In this document: piece after piece, positions 52,724 through 61,397 of the stretch
How the letters are laid out: each line of letters starts with the position of its first letter
Numbering within the stretch: position 1 is the first letter of the stretch
DNA from: an uncultured Flavobacteriales bacterium
GTDB lineage: Bacteria; Bacteroidota; Bacteroidia; Flavobacteriales; Crocinitomicaceae
DNA length: 64,000 nt
NCBI GenBank assembly: GCA_946479985.1
Contig: CAMLIF010000004.1
Coordinates: 1-64,000 of the forward strand
Reading direction: 5' to 3'
Program-made: the position numbers and the translations under genes
The notes under the pieces: generated by a model
Seen by the model: only the letters and a program-made list of their open reading frames with translations
The model's database searches: none
What the model was told of the DNA's origin: nothing

Positions 52724-52956
52724 GGGTAAAATTAAAATTTAAAACGCAAAGTCCTGCCTTTTGATAAGCTATCGGACGTTTCTTTTCCCTCGAATCCACA
52801 GATTCAAAAAAAGAAGGAGTCCAAAAAGGAATTGTGGAAGTAAATTCAAACATGGAATAATAGTTGCAAAAGCGTTGGAACAGAATCGGAAAATCTATGC
52901 GGGTACAGATTCGAACCGATTAATTTGTAAATTAGAAAACTAAAATTGTGAAAACC

Positions 52957-53628
52957 ATGAATAAACTATTCTCCGTAATCAGTGTTTTAACGGTGGCATC
53001 TTCCGTTTCATTTTCCTGGTCGCAGGAAGTCAAAGTAGATGAAAAATCAGTTTCTTTTAGCAACGGTAGTCATTCTGCCATTGTAGTTACTATTCCTTAT
53101 GCCTCTAAAGATGTTGTTGAAAAAGAGCTGAAAGGCGAAATGAAAGATTGGGGCGGGAAGTTCGAATCTACGAAAGGCGAGTACATTGCGGTGCAAGCTT
53201 CTATGAAAGCCATGGGTGATAAATCATTTGACGGATACGCGAAAGTAATTGAAAGCGGCGATGTTGTTCAGGTTGCGTTTGCAGTTGATCTTGGCGGAGC
53301 CTATATGTCGAGCAGCGAACACAGCGCCCAATACAAAGTAATCAAAGACAAAGCTCAAAAATTCGGTATCAAGGCAGCGAATGAAGGAGTTGCAACTGAG
53401 TTAGCCCTTGAAGCGAAATTGTTGAAAGACATGGAGAAAGAAAAAGGCGACCTGGAGAAATCAATCGAAAGTTCTAAAAAGGATATTGAAGATTACAAGC
53501 AAAGAATTGCCGACGCTGAGCAAAAAATCAAGGACAACGAAGGTGCACTTTCCAAAAAAGGGGAAGATATCACAACTCAAACCGGTAAAATTGCCGAAGT
53601 AGAGAAGAAGAAAAAAGCGATCAAGTGA
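52957..53628 (+). CDS. Secreted coiled-coil protein of unknown function
   Basis: I prefer the ATG at 52957 (MNKLFSVISVLTVASSVSFS and WSQ), a signal peptide; a GTG at 52948 adds three residues. The N-terminal 130 residues are beta-rich (VSFSNGSHSAIVVTIPYASK). The C-terminal 85 residues form a coiled coil rich in Lys and Glu (KLLKDMEKEKGDLEKSIESS). It is probably periplasmic. I do not recognise the family. A strong terminator follows 50 nt after the stop. Confidence 0.75.
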   Translation: MNKLFSVISVLTVASSVSFSWSQEVKVDEKSVSFSNGSHSAIVVTIPYASKDVVEKELKGEMKDWGGKFESTKGEYIAVQASMKAMGDKSFDGYAKVIESGDVVQVAFAVDLGGAYMSSSEHSAQYKVIKDKAQKFGIKAANEGVATELALEAKLLKDMEKEKGDLEKSIESSKKDIEDYKQRIADAEQKIKDNEGALSKKGEDITTQTGKIAEVEKKKKAIK

Positions 53629-53677
53629 ACAAAGTCTGACGCCCGAAAGGCAAAGAAAAGGAACAAATAATAAATGG

Positions 53678-53708
53678 AAAGGAGCACTTGATAGAGTGCT
53701 CCTTTTTT
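53678..53708 (+). terminator. Intrinsic terminator after the 52957 gene
   Basis: AAAGGAGCACT (53678-53688) pairs perfectly with AGTGCTCCTTT (53695-53705) around TGATAG and continues as TTT. Confidence 0.9.
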
Positions 53709-53736
53709 GTTGATTAATGGGTGGTATTTTGCTTGA

Positions 53737-54453
53737 ATGAAATTAAAAGGATTTATTCTGATATTAATTTGTTTCGTGTTTTTATCTTGTAAGACTAAAC
53801 GAACCAAAAAGGTTGATTTGGTCGGATTAGTTCCAATTCATGCCTGCTTTTTCGGATTAAACAAACCTTCAAATCGAATTTCTAAAAAACCTGAAACGCT
53901 CTATTTCGAAAACTTTTACGAACAGTTATCGGAGCAATTCAATATTGCGGTTTCAATTACGGAATTGAATGACAATTTTGTTACATCTAAAATCTGTGTT
54001 TCAATTCTTGATAAGAATGATTCACTGCGACAAATAATTCAGGTAAATGCTGAAGTTGTAGGTCCAATCAGGGATGTTTCTCATGTTCGTTCTTATGAAA
54101 CTCGTTTCAACGAGCACAGAAAACTCGAAGATCCGGAGTTTCACGGTGAAATTGTAATTGGCGATTTTAATTTTGATTCTTTAAGTGATATTGCAATTGT
54201 AGATTTAATCCCAATGAGTGGAACACCAAGTTATACTTATTATTTACAGAAGGAAAATCTGAATTTTGAATTTGATTCCTATTTGACAAATGAGGTGGGG
54301 AATTTGCCCCAAAAGATGAATTCATCAAAAAAAATCTTCATGGCATATTATCATACCGGTTGTTGTGCTCAAACCTATCGTTATTTCAAATTTGATGAAA
54401 ACGGCAAATGCAGATTGACCTATACAAAAGAAATTGATTTGAACAGAGAATGA
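53737..54453 (+). CDS. Lipoprotein with XAC2610/FG-GAP-like motif
   Basis: The 238-residue product has MKLKGFILILICFVFLSC, a lipobox at Cys 18. The middle has GDFNFDSLSDIAIVDLIP, a D-x-N-x-D calcium-loop segment of the FG-GAP/XAC2610 type, and the end has HTGCCAQTYRYFKFDENGK. It is probably an envelope lipoprotein. It is a likely relative of the 19818 protein. Function unknown. The GT9 glycosyltransferase promoter lies directly after it. Confidence 0.7.
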   Translation: MKLKGFILILICFVFLSCKTKRTKKVDLVGLVPIHACFFGLNKPSNRISKKPETLYFENFYEQLSEQFNIAVSITELNDNFVTSKICVSILDKNDSLRQIIQVNAEVVGPIRDVSHVRSYETRFNEHRKLEDPEFHGEIVIGDFNFDSLSDIAIVDLIPMSGTPSYTYYLQKENLNFEFDSYLTNEVGNLPQKMNSSKKIFMAYYHTGCCAQTYRYFKFDENGKCRLTYTKEIDLNRE

Positions 54454-54466
54454 CGACAAAGTGACT

Positions 54467-54499
54467 TTTGTCTAAAGTCTCTAGTCTTTCTTACATTTG
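54467..54499 (+). promoter_or_regulatory. Promoter of the GT9 gene, abutting the start codon
   Basis: TTTG (54467-54470) and TACATTTG (54492-54499) are 21 nt apart. The ATG at 54504 is only 4 nt after the -7 box, so the mRNA should be leaderless or nearly so. Confidence 0.6.
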
Positions 54500-54503
54500 C
54501 CCA

Positions 54504-55490
54504 ATGAAAATCCTCATTATACGTTTCAGTTCTATTGGAGATGTAGTTTTAACTACGCCGGTGGTGCGTTGCATCAAACAGCAGCTTGGAGCCGAGGTTC
54601 ATTTCATTACCAAAAAATCGTTCCAAACGGTTTTGGAAAACAATCCGCACATCGACAAATTAATCACAATTGAAAAGTCGATAGACGAGGTGATGGAAGA
54701 TCTGAGATCTGAGAATTACGATTACGTGGTCGACCTGCACCACAACATTCGTACACTCCGGTTAAAGCGAAAGCTCGGTGTAAAATCTTATGCATTTCCG
54801 AAGAAAAACATTGCCAAATTCCTTCTGACCAATTTCAAGATTAACCGAATGCCGAAAGTTCACGTGGTAGATCGGTATTTTGAAACTGTGAAGGAACTTG
54901 GAGTAAAGAATGATTTACTTCCGTGTGATCTCTTTTTAACTCCCGAAGACGAAGTGAACCTGCAGGAATATGGTTTGGAAAATAAAGCATATACTGCTGT
55001 GGCAATGGGTGCACAATTCGCTACGAAACAAATGCCGGTTGAACTCATGGCTCAGGTTTTGGATAAAGTGAATGCGCCGATTGTTTTGTTGGGAGGGCCT
55101 ATGGACCATGAGCGCAGTTCGGCACTCGCAAAAGCTTTAAACCGGGATAATTTAATTGATTTTTGCGGAAAACTGAGTTTGAGGCAATCGGCATTTATGA
55201 CGAAACACGCTGCTGTATTGTTAACCGGCGATACCGGATTGATGCATCTTGCAAGCTGTTTTGAAACTCCGGTTGTAAGTGTTTGGGGCAACACTGTTCC
55301 TGATTTTGGAATGTACACTTATGCCCCAGCAAAACCGCAAAACTATACAATCCACGAAGTAAATGGTTTGTCGTGCCGGCCGTGTTCCAAAATAGGATAC
55401 CAGGAGTGTCCGAAAAAGCATTTTAAATGTATGCTGGATCAGGACCCGGAGAAGATTTCAGGAGATTTGAATAAAAGAATTATTGTGTAG
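54504..55490 (+). CDS. Glycosyltransferase family 9 (heptosyltransferase-like)
   Basis: The ATG at 54504 (MKILIIRFSSIGDVVLTTPV) is the family start. The frame is open 12 residues further, but those codons overlap the promoter. The 328-residue protein has the GT9 motifs VVDLHHNIRTLRLKRKL, VLLGGPMDHER and LTGDTGLMHLASCFETPVVS, including the substrate-binding acid of GDTG. It probably transfers a heptose or related sugar onto LPS core. A Cys-rich end (CRPCSKIGYQECPKKHFKC) is typical of some members. No LPS gene cluster is near it. Confidence 0.9.
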   Translation: MKILIIRFSSIGDVVLTTPVVRCIKQQLGAEVHFITKKSFQTVLENNPHIDKLITIEKSIDEVMEDLRSENYDYVVDLHHNIRTLRLKRKLGVKSYAFPKKNIAKFLLTNFKINRMPKVHVVDRYFETVKELGVKNDLLPCDLFLTPEDEVNLQEYGLENKAYTAVAMGAQFATKQMPVELMAQVLDKVNAPIVLLGGPMDHERSSALAKALNRDNLIDFCGKLSLRQSAFMTKHAAVLLTGDTGLMHLASCFETPVVSVWGNTVPDFGMYTYAPAKPQNYTIHEVNGLSCRPCSKIGYQECPKKHFKCMLDQDPEKISGDLNKRIIV

Positions 55491-55515
55491 GGGAAGGTCG
55501 CGACCTTCCCTACAC
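55485..55515. repeat. 31-nt palindrome, GGTCGCGACC core
   Basis: GTGTAGGGGAAGGTCG is followed by CGACCTTCCCTACAC, one unpaired G apart from perfect. It contains the TAG stop of the GT9 gene and shares its centre (AGGTCGCGACCT) with the element at 13349-13382. The next gene converges from the right. Confidence 0.75.
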
Positions 55516-55533
55516 CGTTTCATGAAATAAAAA

Positions 55534-56043
55534 TTATTCAAACAATTTCTTCAATTCAGTCGCATCCGCCGGATTCATTTTTCCCGCCAGGATCAGTGCC
55601 AGTTGTTTTCTTCTTAGTGCGCCTTCGTAACGTGAGATTTCTTCAACCGTTTCTGGAACAAGCTCCGGTACCTGGATAGGTCCGCCGTTTTGATCTACAG
55701 CTACAAAAGTATAAATGGCCTCGTTCGACTTTTTCCGAACACCCGTTACGTTATCTTCTACAAATACGTCTACAAAAACTTCCATAGAAGAAGAAAATGC
55801 GCGTGAAACTTTCGCCTCCAAAGTCACAATGGATGCATGATTAATTGGCGACGTGAAGCTTACATTGTTCACATTAGCAGTTACAACCACGCGTTTGCAG
55901 TGACGATGAGCCGAAACACTCGAAATTTCATCCATCCAGGCTAATAACTGACCTCCGAATAAATTTCCTAAAGTATTGGTGTCGTTGGGTAGTACGACTT
56001 TCGTGGTAATAGCAAGCGTCTCTGATGGAGTTCTTGACTTCAT
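55534..56043 (-). CDS. Acyl-CoA thioesterase (hotdog fold)
   Basis: The ATG at 56043 (MKSRTPSETLAITTKVVLPN) gives 169 residues; a longer frame upstream would run over the promoter. The motifs are NTLGNLFGGQLLAWMDEISS (catalytic-residue region), VVTANVNNVSFTSPINHASI and MEVFVDVFVEDNVTG, as in YciA/BACH acyl-CoA thioesterases. It hydrolyses acyl-CoA to fatty acid and CoA in the cytoplasm. It is monocistronic and converges with the GT9 gene. Confidence 0.9.
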   Translation of the reverse strand: MKSRTPSETLAITTKVVLPNDTNTLGNLFGGQLLAWMDEISSVSAHRHCKRVVVTANVNNVSFTSPINHASIVTLEAKVSRAFSSSMEVFVDVFVEDNVTGVRKKSNEAIYTFVAVDQNGGPIQVPELVPETVEEISRYEGALRRKQLALILAGKMNPADATELKKLFE

Positions 56044-56056
56044 TTCTTTTTTTGCC

Positions 56057-56091
56057 CAAAGGTACAATTTCTTCCATCGGCAGAAGTCAAA
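56057..56091 (-). promoter_or_regulatory. Promoter of the thioesterase gene
   Basis: On the minus strand TTTG (56088-56091) and TACCTTTG (56057-56064) are 23 nt apart. The ATG follows 13 nt after the -7 box. Confidence 0.5.
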
Positions 56092-56202
56092 AAAAAGAGA
56101 AGTTAAATTGCACAAAATCTTCCCATTCAATGATTCTTTAAATTACCTGTTTCATTGGCGATTCTCAATTGAATTGGTATATTTACGCCAGATTTTAGAA
56201 CT

Positions 56203-57186
56203 ATGAATAATCTTATTGCGGCATTTCCTGATAACCTTATTGAAGCACTTCAAATAGCTGATAACGCAAGTATACAACCTTTGAAAGATGAGGTTACTTC
56301 AGTTGTAATCTGTGGAATGGGTGGCTCGGGAATTGGCGGAAAGATTGTTTCGCAATGGATTTCTAACTATGCATCTATCCCGGTTCTATTCGTTCAGGAT
56401 TACGAATTACCTGCATTTATTACTGAAAAAACGCTGGTAATCGGTTCGTCGTATTCCGGAAACACGGAAGAAACGTTGATTTCTCTTTTAGAAGCAAAAG
56501 AACGTGGTTCGAGAATTATCGGAATTTGTTCCGGCGGTGAATTGAAAAACTTTTGTGCAGCAAATAATTACGATTGTGTTGTAGTACCCGGAGGAAATCC
56601 GCCGAGAACTGCGCTGGCTTTTTCAATGGTTCAGCTAACGGCTATTTTCGTGAAATTAGGATTGGCTCCTGCGAAATTGTTAACCGAGATTCAAAAAGGA
56701 CATGATCTGATCGTGAGCCAAAGTGATTCGATTAAACAAGAAGCACATCAGATTGCAAAACAGTTACTGGGTAAAGTTGTAGGAGTGTACGCCGGAGCAG
56801 ATTACGAAGGAATCGCCATTCGTACCAAACAGCAGTTCAACGAAAACTCAAAAGAATTGTGCTGGCAGCATGTTATTCCCGAAATGAATCACAACGAATT
56901 AGTTGGCTGGGGCGACGGAGACGAACGTTTTGCCGCATTGTTCCTGCATACATCTGATCTGAACAAACGCAATGAACGCCGCTTTAATATTTCTGTTGAG
57001 GTTGTAAAATCAAAAACTCCGCACGTTGTTGTAGTAGAAGCAAAAGGCGATTCCCAGGTTGAGCGAAGTATTTACTTAATTCATCTGGTTGACTGGACTT
57101 CGTTGTACTGGAGCGATCTGAAAGGCGGCGATCCGATTGAGATCAAAGTGATTGATTACCTGAAAAACGAATTGTCGAAGTTGTAA
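56203..57186 (+). CDS. Bifunctional phosphoglucose/phosphomannose isomerase
   Basis: The 327-residue protein has two SIS domains with the PGI/PMI signatures VVICGMGGSGIGGKI, IGSSYSGNTEETLIS, VVPGGNPPRTALAFSMVQL and PEMNHNELVGWGDGD. It interconverts glucose-6-P, mannose-6-P and fructose-6-P. This archaeal-type enzyme is a common replacement for, or addition to, the classical PGI in Bacteroidota. It ends with a hairpin shared with the convergent lipoprotein gene. It is monocistronic. Confidence 0.92.
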   Translation: MNNLIAAFPDNLIEALQIADNASIQPLKDEVTSVVICGMGGSGIGGKIVSQWISNYASIPVLFVQDYELPAFITEKTLVIGSSYSGNTEETLISLLEAKERGSRIIGICSGGELKNFCAANNYDCVVVPGGNPPRTALAFSMVQLTAIFVKLGLAPAKLLTEIQKGHDLIVSQSDSIKQEAHQIAKQLLGKVVGVYAGADYEGIAIRTKQQFNENSKELCWQHVIPEMNHNELVGWGDGDERFAALFLHTSDLNKRNERRFNISVEVVKSKTPHVVVVEAKGDSQVERSIYLIHLVDWTSLYWSDLKGGDPIEIKVIDYLKNELSKL

Positions 57187-57195
57187 GCAAAGAAA

Positions 57196-57234
57196 AAGCG
57201 ACCAAAATAGCTGATGAACTATTTATGATCGCTT
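57196..57234. terminator. Bidirectional hairpin between convergent genes
   Basis: AAGCGA (57196-57201) pairs with TCGCTT (57229-57234), and AAATAG with CTATTT inside it. It lies between the PGI/PMI gene and the convergent lipoprotein gene. No long T-tract is present, so it may be weak. Confidence 0.45.
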
Positions 57235-57256
57235 AATTACTATTTACTTCTTATAG

Positions 57257-58063
57257 TTAGTCTGCAAAATCTCCTCCGGCATAAACCATATACTCGAAGT
57301 TATTGTCGTTTTTGATCTCGAAATTCACTTTCAATTTTCTTCCCAGGAACGAATCAGGATCTGAACTCAGTTCGAGAATCAGTGGATCTTTGTAATCGCA
57401 GCGCAATGCAGCTGTGTACGGATCATTCTTGCTGTTCTCACCAACAACTAAATAAGTTGCTCCGCCATCAAAAACCAATCCCTGGAACGTACTTGCAAAT
57501 TCCTTTTCTGAGTTTAGAGCGCGCATGGCACGATCAATTGTAATTCCGTGAAGAGCAACAGGCTTGTAAGCCATTATCTCAGTATCTTCCTGGTAAGCAC
57601 TTCGGCGTTCCTTTGTTTTCAGAACTTTGCCTTTAGCATCGTAGTAAGAAATCCGGTCTACAAATGAACCCGTTTTATCAGGCATAATTTCATCGATTAA
57701 TTCTTGTGTGGCAAAAGGTTTCCCGCCGTTCAAGTAGTAAACGCGCGTGCCTTGAGATTTCCCTGAACCATCCGAAAAAAGCTCTTCAATTTTTAAGATC
57801 TGGTTGTCGCGATTCATATATCCGATCACCTGTACGAAAGATCCGTCAGTTTTTTGATATTTCATTGAACTGGCTAATTTCTCTGAAGTTGAAACAAGCG
57901 CATCAATTTCTACCATGCGGTTGTCCATGTCTGATTCATTCTCAAAGGACTTAACGATTTCGTCTTTTTTTGGGTCTTTGGTATTTGAGTCGTCACCGGA
58001 AGAACATGCCGTTAGGATTAGAGCAATCGGGAAAATATATTTTAACATGACTTTGGTTTTCAT
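57257..58063 (-). CDS. Lipoprotein of unknown function
   Basis: The 268-residue protein has MKTKVMLKYIFPIALILTAC, a lipobox at Cys 20. The mature part starts with an acidic, Ser/Lys-rich stretch (SSGDDSNTKDPKKDEIVKSF) and continues as a beta-rich region with VYYLNGGKPFATQELIDEIM. It has no T9SS tail or Cys pair. I do not recognise the family. It is monocistronic. Confidence 0.72.
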   Translation of the reverse strand: MKTKVMLKYIFPIALILTACSSGDDSNTKDPKKDEIVKSFENESDMDNRMVEIDALVSTSEKLASSMKYQKTDGSFVQVIGYMNRDNQILKIEELFSDGSGKSQGTRVYYLNGGKPFATQELIDEIMPDKTGSFVDRISYYDAKGKVLKTKERRSAYQEDTEIMAYKPVALHGITIDRAMRALNSEKEFASTFQGLVFDGGATYLVVGENSKNDPYTAALRCDYKDPLILELSSDPDSFLGRKLKVNFEIKNDNNFEYMVYAGGDFAD

Positions 58064-58134
58064 TCTTAAATGTATGTTTCGGTAAAAGTAACGAGAGAAA
58101 TTTGAGAATTGATAAAAAACATGAGGATACTTAT

Positions 58135-58434
58135 CTAAGCCGCACTAACAGGCATAGGTTTAATATTCTCTAGTTCCTTCTCTTTTTGATTTTTCTCTTC
58201 TTCCAGATCATAGTCGTCCTGTAGCCCCAACCAGAATTTTGCACTTGTACCAAAGAACTTCGAGAATCGTAATGCAGTATCAGCTGTAATTCGTCTGTTA
58301 CCCTTTATAATTTTGGAAATGCGTGTTTGCGGAAGAAAAGTCTCCTTTGCTAAATGATATGCGGAAATTTCCAATGGAATTAAGAATTCCTCTTGTAAGA
58401 TTTTACCGGGATGAATGTTGTTTGAGTTTTTCAT
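58135..58434 (-). CDS. HigA-like antitoxin (XRE family)
   Basis: The ATG at 58434 (MKNSNNIHPGKILQEEFLIP) gives 99 residues; the family start HPGEIL is near the N-terminus. The HTH is EISAYHLAKETFLPQTRISK with IIKGNRRITADTALRFSKFF, and FGTSAKFWLGLQDDYDLEEE is the HigA end. HigA antitoxins bind and neutralise a toxin and repress their own operon. The gene starts 1 nt after the stop of the upstream gene (TAA T ATG), but that gene is not HigB. I infer that it is the toxin of a HigA-type system. Confidence 0.88.
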   Translation of the reverse strand: MKNSNNIHPGKILQEEFLIPLEISAYHLAKETFLPQTRISKIIKGNRRITADTALRFSKFFGTSAKFWLGLQDDYDLEEEKNQKEKELENIKPMPVSAA

Positions 58435-58435
58435 A

Positions 58436-59380
58436 TTATTGTTGTTCCCACATGTTGTTCCCATAAGTTACAATTGATTTTCTGTAGTTTGTTGATTCAA
58501 AAACGTTTTGAAAATTACTCTGATCTATGTTTAAACCAAATATAAATAGTTCATCCGAAACTTCTGACTTTAGAATATTAGGATTCGGGTAAAATTCGTT
58601 CTTCTGACTAATTTCTATTCCGGATATAAAGTGAGGCAAAATCCCACCTAAAACCGAAATTTCTTTTTGATAATCATATGGTCCGAGTGAATAACTCGGT
58701 AAGTTATACTTTCGCACGAAGTTTCTTTCAATTTGAATTGGTTGCCAGCAATGCAATATTATTCGGTCTAACTCACCACTCTTAACTGAAAAATTTTCTG
58801 CTATTCTATAGTCCCTGGAAGTTGAAACAAAGTGTGATTTGTTTTTATAGTTTATTGCAGCTAACTGATGAAGTAAGGTTAAGTAGTAATTTCTAATATG
58901 GAATCTTTCTGTCTCATTTGCTTCTTGAATTATTGACAGGAATCGATGTCTGTTTGTTAAACTTGAAAAGAAATCACGAAGATTTTTGTTTCTATTAAAG
59001 AATGAAATAGTATTAGTATTGTTTGATTTTATTGAGTTTTTCAAGTATTTGTGGATTTTTCCAAACACGTAATCTTCAGCATCATCAATTCTAAAAGTAT
59101 CCTCGTCGGAATAATATCTTTGCGCCTTTTCTCCAATTATAAAAAGCCTCCCTAACAAAGTCCTAATATCAGTTCTGTCGCCATCGTAAGGCACATTTAA
59201 TTTTGCACAAAGATTTTTCAAGGAGTCACCACGATAAATAGGTTTAATAGCTCTTTTTCGGGTTAACTCCATATGTTTTAATAAAAAACCATTGTAGTTC
59301 TCTAATTCCTGCCTTGTCATTAGGTCGTATTTAATATCGTTCAAACCATTTTCCTCTTTTCCTCCCTTCCTCGTTTTCAT
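58436..59380 (-). CDS. ADP-ribosyltransferase-like (FRG-like) protein, probable toxin
   Basis: The 314-residue protein has the R-S-E pattern of ADP-ribosyltransferases: Arg50 in IYRGDS, the STS motif in HFVSTSRDYRIAENF (S186, S188), and Glu240 in YQKEISVLGGILPHFISG, a QxE form. YRG is also the mark of the FRG domain, which is related. The remaining regions are helical and have no similarity I recognise. It is transcribed first and coupled to a HigA-like antitoxin, as in HigBA. The activity is inferred from motifs only; FRG-domain function is the main alternative. Codons are AT-rich compared with neighbours. Confidence 0.6.
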   Translation of the reverse strand: MKTRKGGKEENGLNDIKYDLMTRQELENYNGFLLKHMELTRKRAIKPIYRGDSLKNLCAKLNVPYDGDRTDIRTLLGRLFIIGEKAQRYYSDEDTFRIDDAEDYVFGKIHKYLKNSIKSNNTNTISFFNRNKNLRDFFSSLTNRHRFLSIIQEANETERFHIRNYYLTLLHQLAAINYKNKSHFVSTSRDYRIAENFSVKSGELDRIILHCWQPIQIERNFVRKYNLPSYSLGPYDYQKEISVLGGILPHFISGIEISQKNEFYPNPNILKSEVSDELFIFGLNIDQSNFQNVFESTNYRKSIVTYGNNMWEQQ

Positions 59381-59475
59381 CCAATAACCTTTCGTTGCAC
59401 AATCACGATCACTATTTGAAAGCAGAAATAGTTCCAGAATCTTAAATTACTGATTTCCTCCCAACCCCAAAAACA

Positions 59476-59506
59476 AAAAACCTTTCGAACAAATCGAAAG
59501 GTTTTT
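59476..59506. terminator. Orphan hairpin terminator between divergent genes
   Basis: A 13-bp perfect stem, AAAAACCTTTCGA (59476-59488) with TCGAAAGGTTTTT (59494-59506), has a 5-nt loop. The flanking genes diverge from this gap, so neither ends here. It may mark the old edge of the inserted toxin-antitoxin pair or the end of an unseen small RNA. The rest of the 327-nt gap shows no gene. Confidence 0.7.
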
Positions 59507-59707
59507 AACTATTAATCGAAAAAACAAGAGCACCCCTACTCCTGTTACTCTAGTGAGTACATTTTTTAGTGTGAAATCAATCACAAAGCGAATTTGCTTG
59601 TTTTAATCCCCGTGGCAAAATCAATCTTTCGTAATTTTACGAAGTCCAACAGCGAACAATATTGATTAAACGATTGAAAAACAGTAATATATAGTAAAAA
59701 AATTACA

Positions 59708-61288
59708 ATGTCCACAGTTTCAACTGATGCTTTATTTCGATTAATTCAGTCTTTATCGAAGGCGGAGAAGAGAAGTTTCAAGCTTTTCGCCAATCGCAAC
59801 TCTTCAAGTGTGGAAGAATTGAAGTTTTTGAAACTCTTCGATTTCATGGATAAATCGGAGGCGTATTCCGATGATGATGTATTCAAAAAACTGCCTGAGA
59901 TCAAAAAGAGCCAGCTCTCAAACCTGAAAGCGCATCTTTTTAAGCAAGTACTTGGAAGTCTGCGTCTGCAGCATGCCTCGCATTTACCCACTCTGGAAAT
60001 TCATGAAAGTATTGATTACGCTCAAATACTGCATCACAAGGGTTTTTACATGCAAGCTTTAAAACAGCTCGACAAGGCGAAACAAATGGCTTCTAAACAT
60101 GAAAGTATTGTTTTGCAACTGGAAATTGCACAGCTGGAAAAAAGCATCGAGTCGCAATACATTACGCGAAGTTTGCCAACGCGGGCAGAACAGCTGACTT
60201 CAGAAACAGTTCTTCTGGAGAACCGGTTGGAAATGTCGGTGAAGTTTTCAAATCTTTCGCTTCAGTTATATGCCCTGTATGTAAAAGTAGGTTTTGTAAG
60301 GAACGAGAAAGATTACCTGTTTGTGACCGATTTCTTTAAAACCAGATTGCCGCATTATACTTTCAGCAAATTGGGATTTGAAGAAAAACTCCATTTATAT
60401 AATGCGCAGGTTTGGCACCATTATATTACACAGGATTTTCTGCGTTGTTACCGATATGCGTCTAAATGGGTTGATTGTTTCACGCAGGCGCCGGATGCTA
60501 AGGAACAGTACTACGAAATGTATCTGAAAGGGCTGCATTATTTGCAGAACAGTGTTTTTAATCTTCGTAATGCAAAACGTCTGGAGAATGTTGTTGGGTT
60601 GCTCGAAACAGAAACCAGGAGCTCGTATATTCTGGATCAGGAAAACACAAAACTGCTGCGAGAGTTGTATTGGATTACAGGAAAAATCAATACCTATTAC
60701 CTGACTGGTTCGTTTGCTGATGGAGTCGATTTTGTGGATGAAGTAGAGGAGTTTATTGCAAAGTATGAGGGCCAGCTCGACCAGCACCGCATTATGGTCC
60801 TTTATTATAAAGTGGCCTGTTTATATTTCGGAAGCGGAGATTATAAAATGACAATTCGTTATCTCAACCAGGTCATTCAGATGAAAGAAGTCTCATTGAG
60901 AGAAGACATTCAGTGTTTTGCGAGAATCCTGAATCTCATAGCTCATTTTGAGCTGGGTAACGATGATTTAATTCAATATCAGCTGAAATCATTCATACGC
61001 TTCCTGATTAATATGGGCGACATGCATGGTGTGCAGAGAGAGATCCTTTATTTTTTACGTCAGCCTGCGTTTATCGACGAATCCGCTCGTCTGCGGGGAT
61101 TTAAGATCCTGCACAGCAAATTGGTAAAACTTTCTCAATTGCCTTTCGAGAAACGTCCGTTCTTATATCTGGATATTATTTCCTGGTTAGAATCGCGGAT
61201 CCAGGGGCGAACGGTTCAGGCAATTATCCGTGAGAAATTCTTGAAGGAAGAAGCAACTGGGGAATACCAGTATTTTCCAAATGATTAG
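59708..61288 (+). CDS. Alpha-solenoid (TPR-like) protein of unknown function
   Basis: The 526-residue cytoplasmic protein is helical throughout. It starts FRLIQSLSKAEKRSFKLFAN, which resembles a helical N-terminal domain, and continues with TPR-like pairs (AQILHHKGFYMQALKQLDKA, VLYYKVACLYFGSGDYKMTI). It has no DNA-binding or catalytic motif. Related proteins are common in Bacteroidota. It sits alone 327 nt from the divergent toxin-antitoxin pair and 109 nt before the peroxiredoxin gene. Confidence 0.75.
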   Translation: MSTVSTDALFRLIQSLSKAEKRSFKLFANRNSSSVEELKFLKLFDFMDKSEAYSDDDVFKKLPEIKKSQLSNLKAHLFKQVLGSLRLQHASHLPTLEIHESIDYAQILHHKGFYMQALKQLDKAKQMASKHESIVLQLEIAQLEKSIESQYITRSLPTRAEQLTSETVLLENRLEMSVKFSNLSLQLYALYVKVGFVRNEKDYLFVTDFFKTRLPHYTFSKLGFEEKLHLYNAQVWHHYITQDFLRCYRYASKWVDCFTQAPDAKEQYYEMYLKGLHYLQNSVFNLRNAKRLENVVGLLETETRSSYILDQENTKLLRELYWITGKINTYYLTGSFADGVDFVDEVEEFIAKYEGQLDQHRIMVLYYKVACLYFGSGDYKMTIRYLNQVIQMKEVSLREDIQCFARILNLIAHFELGNDDLIQYQLKSFIRFLINMGDMHGVQREILYFLRQPAFIDESARLRGFKILHSKLVKLSQLPFEKRPFLYLDIISWLESRIQGRTVQAIIREKFLKEEATGEYQYFPND

Positions 61289-61397
61289 AATGCTGTCAAA
61301 AAAAGAATAAAATAATTGCAAAAATTGTTTTTGATTAAAATGTTTGACTATATTTGATTAAAATATCGTCAAAACGTTCACGATAATACATTGATAT

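Noticed and set aside
52880..52930. tRNA (GGTTCGAATC on the minus strand)
   Set aside because: The bases flanking the T-loop-like sequence do not pair, and no anticodon or acceptor stem can be drawn.
52761..52943. Short plus-strand frame before the 52957 gene
   Set aside because: No signal, family or promoter; basic residues only. It is probably chance.
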